Origin: an uncultured Lachnospiraceae bacterium
Lineage (GTDB): Bacteria; Bacillota; Clostridia; Lachnospirales; Lachnospiraceae
DNA length: 64,000 bases
Direction of reading: 5' to 3'
Assembly: GCA_905209075.1 (NCBI GenBank)
Contig: CAJLRL010000002.1
Span: 1 to 64,000, forward strand
The position numbers and the translations under genes are program-made. The notes below the pieces were generated by a model that saw only the letters and a list, made by a program, of their open reading frames with translations, did no database searches and was not told the origin of the DNA. Below, one piece after another: positions 27,313 through 34,083 of this stretch (position 1 is its first letter; the number at the start of each line of letters is the position of its first letter).

Positions 27313-28302
27313 TTAGTCAATACCAAAAATGTACCATTTTCCATCCAATTTGCATACCGTAATGGTTGAATCCTCGGGTTCATATGAATCATCTCCAATT
27401 ACGCTGATAGTACAATATACGCGATAACCACTTGTTAATTTATAGTCAGAACCATACAAAGAAGCATAGATACTATCTTCGGCATTTGATAATTGTAATT
27501 GTGTAAGCTTTTCTTTACCAGTTATTTCGATTTTTATCTTTTGACCATCAAATTCTGAGTCAAAATCATCAAGTACATAATCACCTACAGATTCTCCTGC
27601 TATTTTATATAATGAAGGATGTTCTGGATTTAGCGGAAATGCTTCCATGAGCGTTGATGTATCTCTGTTATTTATTCCCTTTTCAAATTTCTCGATAGGT
27701 GTTTTGTATGTATTTCTTGTAGATAATACAACTATTAAAATAATTATGATGGCAAGAGCGGCAACTACTGCTGCTACGATTCCAGCGATAAGGCCTGTTT
27801 TTTTCTTTTGAGGCTGCATCGGCGGCTGTCCATAATAAAATGAATTTGCGCCTGGCTGACCACCAACAGGCTGCTGACCACTAAAATCAGGCTGACCACC
27901 GACAGGCTGCTGACCATTAAAATCAGGCTGACCACCGATAGGTTGCTGGCCATTGAAATCAGGCTGACCACCAACAGGTGGCTGACCATTGAAACCAGGC
28001 TGGGCACCAACAGGTGGCTGACCATTGAAACCAGGCTGGGCACCAACAGGCTGACTTGTACCAGCATCAGGCTGTCCATATTGTGGCACATCACTGTAAA
28101 TATTCTTTGGAGCATTGTTTGATGAGACTGCCTGCTCAAAAGCAGTAGGATTTCCGGCAGAAGAAGACACTGCCTGCTGGAATGCTGTAGATGCAGGGGC
28201 AGCCGGGGCTGGATTTAAGTCCTGTGGAACCGGTGTCCCACAGCCAGTACAGAATTTGGCACCTGGAGCTAGATCGGCACCGCAGATATTACATTTTGAC
28301 AT
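27313..28302 (-). CDS. Zinc-ribbon membrane protein with Gly-Gln-Pro repeats
   Basis: 329 residues: an N-terminal zinc ribbon (CNICG and CTGCG), a Pro/Ala/Gln linker with five 12-residue repeats GGQPDFNGQQPV (residues 87-146), a basic patch KKK, one membrane helix (about 169-193) and a C-terminal extracytoplasmic domain of about 130 residues ending in LDGKWYIFGID. The last domain resembles small lipoprotein-like DUF domains that end in GKWY. GGGAGGA precedes the ATG. Function is unknown. Confidence 0.8.
   Translation of the reverse strand: MSKCNICGADLAPGAKFCTGCGTPVPQDLNPAPAAPASTAFQQAVSSSAGNPTAFEQAVSSNNAPKNIYSDVPQYGQPDAGTSQPVGAQPGFNGQPPVGAQPGFNGQPPVGGQPDFNGQQPIGGQPDFNGQQPVGGQPDFSGQQPVGGQPGANSFYYGQPPMQPQKKKTGLIAGIVAAVVAALAIIIILIVVLSTRNTYKTPIEKFEKGINNRDTSTLMEAFPLNPEHPSLYKIAGESVGDYVLDDFDSEFDGQKIKIEITGKEKLTQLQLSNAEDSIYASLYGSDYKLTSGYRVYCTISVIGDDSYEPEDSTITVCKLDGKWYIFGID
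27865..28044 (-). repeat. Five 36-bp tandem repeats in the zinc-ribbon gene
   Basis: The units encode G(A/G)QP(G/D)F(N/S)GQ(P/Q)P(V/I). Two units are of the GAQPGFNGQPPV type and three of the GGQPDFNGQQP type, with near-identical DNA within each type, so local duplication is recent. Confidence 0.9.
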
Positions 28303-28353
28303 TGATATGTTCCTCCCTTTTTAACATTTGTTTTACATAAAAAATTCTATTCC

Positions 28354-28381
28354 AGTATATCATATATTAAAATAAAGTAAA
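28354..28381 (-). promoter_or_regulatory. Promoter of the zinc-ribbon gene
   Basis: Read on the minus strand: TTTACT, 16-base spacer, TATACT with an upstream TGA giving an extended -10. It lies about 52 bases before the start codon. Confidence 0.5.
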
Positions 28382-28408
28382 TGATAACTTTTAACGTAAT
28401 TGTCCATT

Positions 28409-28496
28409 GTTGCTAGTCAGGTGTGAGTAATAGTACTTAGTTACTCAATAATTAACACTATGGCGCATAGCTTGACAGAGAAGTGTCAAGCTTGCG
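28409..28496 (+). repeat. Palindromic, REP-like intergenic element
   Basis: This gene-free stretch (28303-28613) holds gttgctagtca (28409-28419), an inverted pair tgagtaa/ttactca (28424-28447), and a strong hairpin agcttgaca (28469-28477) / tgtcaagct (28484-28492) extended by cgca/tgcg. No T run follows. Ten of 11 bases of the first motif recur at 51374-51384. Taken together it looks like a degenerate interspersed palindromic repeat. Confidence 0.45.
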
Positions 28497-28613
28497 TGTG
28501 AACCGTAACAGTACTTACACAAACAATCAAAATAAATGAAATAGGGTATTTAATGAAACTAGGTTATGTGATAAAATATTTTTATAAAAGGAAAGGTATT
28601 TGGGGGTGGAAAT

Positions 28614-28760
28614 ATGACAGATGCGGGTTTTTTGGTTACATTTTTCATAATAATTTTTCTTGTGATAATTTTTGCAGTGATAGCGGTTATCGCAGCTGTA
28701 ACGGGATCTGTTGCAGGAATTGTTGATGATGAAGATGAGATGGAAGAAGAAGGCTTATAA
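28614..28760 (+). CDS. 48-residue single-span membrane protein
   Basis: An open frame with a clear GGGGGTGG ribosome site 5 bases before ATG. The product is a long hydrophobic helix (about residues 6-36) rich in Ile, Val and Phe, followed by a short acidic tail DDEDEMEEEGL. A terminator overlaps its stop, as expected for a real transcript end. It has no recognised family. It lies just before the RND operon but has its own terminator. Confidence 0.6.
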   Translation: MTDAGFLVTFFIIIFLVIIFAVIAVIAAVTGSVAGIVDDEDEMEEEGL

Positions 28761-28776
28761 TGAGCCTTCTTTTTTT
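28747..28776 (+). terminator. Terminator of the small membrane protein gene
   Basis: aagaaggct (28747-28755) and agccttctt (28763-28771) with seven T. The stop codon lies in the loop. Confidence 0.82.
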
Positions 28777-28800
28777 ACAAAGTTTTAATATTTACTGCGA

Positions 28801-28829
28801 TTGCACAGCTGATAGGGCAGTGCTATACT
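28801..28829 (+). promoter_or_regulatory. Promoter of the RND-TetR operon
   Basis: TTGCAC at 28801-28806, 17-base spacer, TATACT at 28824-28829. Confidence 0.75.
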
Positions 28830-28839
28830 TAAGACATAA

Positions 28840-28857
28840 ACTGACCGACCGGTCAGT
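28840..28857. promoter_or_regulatory. TetR-type palindromic operator
   Basis: ACTGACC (28840-28846), four bases GACC, GGTCAGT (28851-28857): perfect 7-bp arms placed just after the -10, where a bound repressor would block initiation. The TetR gene is at the end of the same operon, so autoregulation is likely. Confidence 0.8.
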
Positions 28858-28889
28858 CGAATGAGATAGTACAGAGAAAAGGAGATATT

Positions 28890-31800
28890 ATGATTTCAAA
28901 GTATAGTGTTAAGAAACCATTCACCGTGCTTGTGGGTGTGATACTTGTTATTGTGCTCGGAGTCGTGTCCCTTAGCAGGATGACGACAGATCTGCTTCCG
29001 GATATGAGCTTTCAGTACGCACTTATAATCACGACAGATATGGGGGCAAGTCCACAGGAAGTGGAATCGGATGTAACGGCGCCGATCGAGTCGGCTATGG
29101 CTACGACATCCAACATCAAGAACGTAAGCTCTATGTCTTACAACAGTTATTCGATTGTAACTTGTGAATATGAACAGGATGCAAACATGGACTCTGTTGT
29201 TATTGAGATACAGCAGAAGATAGAACAGGTAAAGGCATCATGGTCTGATGGCATAGGCACACCGACTATCATGCAGATAAACCCGGATATGCTTCCTATC
29301 ATGATGACGGCTGTCGACATGGACGGAAAAAGTGAGTCAGAGATCACAGATTATGTGGAAAATGAATTGATCCCGGCAATCGAAAGTACTGAGGGTGTTG
29401 CTTCAGTCACTGCGACCGGCGAACTGACTGAACAGATAGAGGTTACACTTGACCAGAATAAGATAGATGCGCTCAACGAGAAAATCCATAATGCGGTTCT
29501 GGCTAAGTTTGACGATGCCAGGGAGAAATTAGACAGTGCAGACTCGCAGATAAAACAAGGCCAGAGTGCCATAAGCAATGCGTCAGATCAGATCAGCGAA
29601 GGTGTAGATACGATAAAAGATCAAAAGACACAGTTGTCAGATCAGAAAAGTCAGCTTGAGAGCACCCTTGCTGAATTAAATGAACAAAAAAGCCAGCTTG
29701 AGACTATCCAGTCAGGAATAAGTTCATTTATGAATGATACGATGTATACAGAGACGATACCTTCACTTGAAAAGGCAAAAGATATGCCGGGTGGAGATGT
29801 AGCAAAGGCTTCACTTGAGCAGATTGATAAACAGATCGCTGAGAAATTTTCGGGCCTGTCGGAGCTTGGAATAACAGTAAATGGATATGCAGATATGCCG
29901 CAGGCTGCCAGTACAGTCGCAAAGACACTTGTGCAGGTAAATACCGGCATAGAACAGTGTCAGAGCGGACTTGAAAAGATATCAGAGGGAGAGATTGCAT
30001 TAAATGATGCTATGGATGAACTTAACAGTCAGGCTGCTATAAGTTCCATTACAATAGGACAGCAGTCAGCCCAGCTTGCCACAGCAGCAGCTTCACTTGA
30101 AAATTCAAAAACACAGCTTGAGGAGAGTGAAAAGAGCGCACTTGACAAGTCTGATCTTAATACAGTGCTCAGTATAGATACACTGTCGCAGCTTCTTACG
30201 GCACAGAATTTTGATATGCCGGCAGGATATGTAAATGATGCTGATGGCACCCAGTATATTGTACAAGTTGGCGATAAGGTAAAATCTGTAGATGATCTGA
30301 ACAATCTGGTACTTATGGATATGAACATGGACGGAATAGATCCTATCAGGGTATCAGATGTGGCAAATGTTGAAATTACTGATAATTCAGGTGATAATTA
30401 TGCGGTCATAAATGGAAATCCCGGAATAATTCTTTCAATGGAGAAACAGACCGGATATTCGACAGGAGATGTCACAGACAGACTTCTTGATAAATTTGAC
30501 TCTCTTGAAAAACAAAACGATGGGCTTCACACAACAGTGCTTATGAATCAGGGTATATATATTGACATGGTAGTAAGCAGTGTGCTTCAGAACATGATAG
30601 TGGGTGCTATACTTGCCATCATAGTATTGTTCCTCTTCTTAAAAGATATAAAGCCTACGCTTGTTATCGCAGCATCAATTCCGCTTTCTGTAATAGTTGC
30701 GGTCGTGCTTATGTACTTTACAAATATCACATTAAATATCATTTCGATGTCAGGACTTGTGCTTGGAATCGGTATGCTTGTTGATAATTCTATCGTTGTT
30801 ATAGAAAATATTTACCGCCTCAGAGGTGAGGGATATTCTGTAAAAAAAGCTGCCGTAGAGGGTGCAGGTCAGGTGGCTGGAGCGATTTTTGCATCAACAC
30901 TTACGACGGTAAGCGTATATGCGCCGATCATATTTACGGATGGAATCACAAGGCAGCTTTTCGTCGATCTTGCCCTTACAGTATTATTCACGCTTATGGC
31001 AAGTCTTCTCGTGGCACTTACATTTGTGCCGGCCATAGCATCAGGAATGCTTAAAAAGACAAAGGATATAAAACATCCGTGGTTTGAAAAATTTAAAGAC
31101 TGGTATGGAAGAATACTTGCAGTATGTTTAAGGTATAAACCTGTAGTATTTATCGTGGCGATAGCACTTTTACTTGGCAGTGGAGCACTCTGCCTGTCAA
31201 AGGGAATGACCTTTATGGACATGGATATGGAGTCTGATCAGATCTCACTGACAATAACGGCAAAAGAGGATGAAAAGCTGGACTTTGACGAACTTACAGC
31301 TATGTCAGATCAGGTGATCGATAAAATTTCTGACATAAAAGGAATAGACACGATCGGTGCAACGGCTGGCGGAAATTCAACGATGAGCCTGATGAATTCT
31401 GGAACAGACAGCGTGAGCATGTATGTGCTTTTGGATGAAAATAAAAAGGTTTCATCGGATGATGTTATTTCAGAAATTGAAGATCGCACAAAGGATTTAG
31501 ACTGTGAAGTTACGGCAGATTCATCATCTATGGATTATTCAGCATATTTCGGAAGTGGAATCTCTGTAAAAATAAAGGGAAATGATATCGATAAGCTTCA
31601 GGAACTTGCGTCACAGGTTGCAGAAGTGCTCGAAGGCACAGAAGGTGTTGTGGATGTTGATGATGGACTTAAAGATACGACAAACGAACTTAAGATCACA
31701 GTGGATAAAGAAAAGGCTGCAAAATATGGCTACACTGTGGCTCAGGTGTACAAACTGATATCAGATGATATATCATCAAATAAGAGTGTGACAACGCTTT

Positions 31801-32651
31801 CCGCAGATATTAAGGATTATGAGGTATATTTACAGACGCAGGAACAGTCAGATGTAACAGTTGACGATATAAAAAATATGACGTTTACATATACAAATCA
31901 GGATGGTGATGAATCAGATATCTCGCTTTCTGATATATGTATGATAGAACAGACACAGACTCTCTCGACGATCCACAGAGACTCACAGACCAGATACATA
32001 ACAGTATCAGGCAGTGTCGATGAAAATCACAATGTTACATTGGTAAGTGACAAAGTTAAATCTAAATTAGATAAAATAGATATGCCGGAAGGCTACAGTG
32101 CTTCAATGGAAGGTGAGGATGAGACAATAAATGAATCCATGAGCCAGCTTGTACTTATGCTTTTACTTGCGGTAGTATTTATCTATCTGATAATGGTTGC
32201 ACAGTTTCAGTCGCTGCTTTCGCCGTTTATCATCATGTTCTCAATCCCGCTTGCATTTACAGGAGGATTTATAGCTTTATTTATTACCGGAAATGAGCTT
32301 GGAATCATATCAATGCTCGGATTTATCATGCTCGCAGGACTTATCGTAAACAACGGAATCGTGCTCATAGATTATATCAATCAGGCAAGACGACAGGGAA
32401 TGAAAAAACATGATGCGATCATCGACGCAGGAAAGACAAGAGTGCGTCCGATCCTTATGACAGCGATGACTACCATACTTGCTATGGTGACCTCTGCAAT
32501 AGGAATCGGCGGTGGTTCAGATATGATAAAACCGATGGCGATAACGATCATCGGAGGACTCGTATACGGAACGATTCTTACACTTATCGTAATTCCATGT
32601 ATTTACGATGCATTCAACAGGGAAAAAAATATGGTTGAGGAGGATCTCTAA
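28890..32651 (+). CDS. RND-superfamily efflux transporter (AcrB/HAE1-like)
   Basis: 1253 residues with 12 expected membrane helices: one near residue 12-30, a block near 560-720 and a second near 760 and 1080-1240. ISMSGLVLGIGMLVDNSIVV with ENIYR, and TRVRPILMTAMTTI, are classic HAE1 motifs holding the proton-relay Asp. In the first porter loop, about residues 205-430 form a Gln/Ser/Leu-rich coiled-coil insertion absent from E. coli AcrB. In a Gram-positive this pump would export from membrane or cytoplasm to the outside without an outer-membrane channel. Substrate is unknown. Confidence 0.92.
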   Translation: MISKYSVKKPFTVLVGVILVIVLGVVSLSRMTTDLLPDMSFQYALIITTDMGASPQEVESDVTAPIESAMATTSNIKNVSSMSYNSYSIVTCEYEQDANMDSVVIEIQQKIEQVKASWSDGIGTPTIMQINPDMLPIMMTAVDMDGKSESEITDYVENELIPAIESTEGVASVTATGELTEQIEVTLDQNKIDALNEKIHNAVLAKFDDAREKLDSADSQIKQGQSAISNASDQISEGVDTIKDQKTQLSDQKSQLESTLAELNEQKSQLETIQSGISSFMNDTMYTETIPSLEKAKDMPGGDVAKASLEQIDKQIAEKFSGLSELGITVNGYADMPQAASTVAKTLVQVNTGIEQCQSGLEKISEGEIALNDAMDELNSQAAISSITIGQQSAQLATAAASLENSKTQLEESEKSALDKSDLNTVLSIDTLSQLLTAQNFDMPAGYVNDADGTQYIVQVGDKVKSVDDLNNLVLMDMNMDGIDPIRVSDVANVEITDNSGDNYAVINGNPGIILSMEKQTGYSTGDVTDRLLDKFDSLEKQNDGLHTTVLMNQGIYIDMVVSSVLQNMIVGAILAIIVLFLFLKDIKPTLVIAASIPLSVIVAVVLMYFTNITLNIISMSGLVLGIGMLVDNSIVVIENIYRLRGEGYSVKKAAVEGAGQVAGAIFASTLTTVSVYAPIIFTDGITRQLFVDLALTVLFTLMASLLVALTFVPAIASGMLKKTKDIKHPWFEKFKDWYGRILAVCLRYKPVVFIVAIALLLGSGALCLSKGMTFMDMDMESDQISLTITAKEDEKLDFDELTAMSDQVIDKISDIKGIDTIGATAGGNSTMSLMNSGTDSVSMYVLLDENKKVSSDDVISEIEDRTKDLDCEVTADSSSMDYSAYFGSGISVKIKGNDIDKLQELASQVAEVLEGTEGVVDVDDGLKDTTNELKITVDKEKAAKYGYTVAQVYKLISDDISSNKSVTTLSADIKDYEVYLQTQEQSDVTVDDIKNMTFTYTNQDGDESDISLSDICMIEQTQTLSTIHRDSQTRYITVSGSVDENHNVTLVSDKVKSKLDKIDMPEGYSASMEGEDETINESMSQLVLMLLLAVVFIYLIMVAQFQSLLSPFIIMFSIPLAFTGGFIALFITGNELGIISMLGFIMLAGLIVNNGIVLIDYINQARRQGMKKHDAIIDAGKTRVRPILMTAMTTILAMVTSAIGIGGGSDMIKPMAITIIGGLVYGTILTLIVIPCIYDAFNREKNMVEEDL

Positions 32652-33343
32652 TGGCCCAGATACAGATAAAGCCAAAGAATATATTAGAGCCATCTGAAAA
32701 AGTACTTCAAATGTACGAAGCGGTACACAGCTTCATGCTTGAAAAAAGGGATATATCAACGATAAAGGTGGTGGATATAACATCCGCCGCCGGAATCGGA
32801 AAAGGCACAGCATATGAATATTTTTCTTCAAAGGAAGAAATCATAGCAAGCGCCATGGCATATGAATATAAAAATAAAATAACAGAACTTGTAAACTGCA
32901 TGTTTGCACAGAGCGGCTTTAAAAACCGTGTGATGAACGTGATGGACTGGATATACGATAATCAGGAGTACAATCAGCTTTTTTCACACATTTTTAATGA
33001 GGTCATGGGAGAGCCGAGACTGCCTCTGATAGGAAGCAGCATAAAGCAGCTGGAGAGTGATAATGAAGCACAGACTACGGCAGAAGATTTAAAAGGTGGT
33101 TGCCGTATGATGGATGACTGTGTAAAATACTTAGACAGCATTGTATCACGCCTTATGCAGGAAGCATATGATGAGGGTGTCATAACTGAAACAGACAGCA
33201 CCAAACGAAACATAACTGCGATGTCGGGGATGATACAATATGGCTGTATGCTCATGCTGGAAAGCCGCAGACAGATGAGCGCCATGACAGATGAGCAGCT
33301 GCGGCAGTTCATCTATGGAAATATAATAAAATGCCTGAATTAG
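32651..33343 (+). CDS. TetR-family repressor of the RND operon
   Basis: 230 residues. The N-terminal helix-turn-helix reads ITSAAGIGKGTAYEYFSSKEE, standard for TetR. The C-terminal ligand domain is not recognisable. Its ATG overlaps the transporter stop (TAATG), so the two are translationally coupled. It probably binds the ACTGACC-GACC-GGTCAGT site at 28840 and is released by a pump substrate (inference). Confidence 0.9.
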   Translation: MAQIQIKPKNILEPSEKVLQMYEAVHSFMLEKRDISTIKVVDITSAAGIGKGTAYEYFSSKEEIIASAMAYEYKNKITELVNCMFAQSGFKNRVMNVMDWIYDNQEYNQLFSHIFNEVMGEPRLPLIGSSIKQLESDNEAQTTAEDLKGGCRMMDDCVKYLDSIVSRLMQEAYDEGVITETDSTKRNITAMSGMIQYGCMLMLESRRQMSAMTDEQLRQFIYGNIIKCLN

Positions 33344-33380
33344 TATAGCAGAACAAAATACAATTTAATCAAAATCCATA

Positions 33381-33409
33381 TTGACAAAAAAGTCAAACCA
33401 ATTTAAGAT
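33381..33409 (+). promoter_or_regulatory. Promoter of the valS leader
   Basis: TTGACA at 33381-33386, 17-base spacer, TAAGAT at 33404-33409, 25 bases before stem I of the T-box. Confidence 0.65.
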
Positions 33410-33433
33410 TGAAAAAGAATATATAAAAATAAA

Positions 33434-33693
33434 GGCGCAAAAAAGAGGAGTACATGACGGAAATCCTTAAAGAGAGAGCATCCACAGGCTGCAAGGTGCT
33501 TAGGACACGAAATCATGGAAGGTAGCTTTTTAGCCGGAGAACCCAGAAAGTCATATACCAGATAAGATATAGGCATAAGTTCTCCCGACTCGTCCACGTT
33601 ACAGGACAAGAGGCATTCGAGGAAAACTCCGATGTAAACGAAGGTGGTACAGCGCTGACACGCCCTTCTGGTCAAAGACCGGGAGGGCTTTTT
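33434..33693 (+). ncRNA. T-box riboswitch, valine type
   Basis: Stem I base: GGC and AAAAAG near 33434-33446 pair with CTTTTT and GCC near 33526-33535. The loop-E strand AGTA (33449-33452) faces GAAGGTAG, which places the specifier codon GTA (valine) at 33522-33524, followed by a purine. The T-box proper, GAAGGTGGTACAGCG (33640-33654), carries TGGT to pair with the ACCA end of uncharged tRNA. The terminator is gcccttctggtc (33662-33673) with gaccgggagggc (33677-33688) and five T. It should raise valS expression when valine-tRNA is uncharged. Confidence 0.92.
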
Positions 33694-33835
33694 ATATTAA
33701 TAAAATGTATAAACAGCCACCAGCGCAATCCTAAAAGCCAGAAGCAGACCACTTTCCGGTAGCAGAGTCGTCAGCACGATACTATGAGCCCCAGGCGAAT
33801 AGTATCACCCCAATAAGGGCTTCATACCACTCTCT

Positions 33836-34047
33836 GCAATTGCATCGAAAACCTACGTGCCATGTTGTATATACATTCTGCGAAAGTCGAAGAACCGAAA
33901 GTATCATGGTTCCATAAACCACAGCGAACAAAACCAACAGGCAAAAAGAAACCAGCTATCTGAAATCGCTCATGATACAAACTCGGTTCTGACTTGAGCA
34001 GAATATATATACAACATGGCAAAAGCCATAACCTAAAAAGCAATTGC
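33836..34047 (+). other. Long imperfect hairpin between the T-box terminator and valS
   Basis: The 49-base arms at 33860-33908 and 33971-34019 are complementary at about 40 positions, with the first 14 and last 8 bases perfect, and enclose a 62-base loop. The outer octamer gcaattgc (33836-33843 and 34040-34047) adds more pairing. The whole stretch 33694-34072 is unusually C-rich and G-poor on the plus strand and has no credible gene. A second inverted pair gatactat/atagtatc lies at about 33778-33806. Either a further leader structure or an inserted palindromic element. Confidence 0.7.
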
Positions 34048-34083
34048 CCACAAACTAACCAAAAGCCCGAAAAGGAGGAAACT

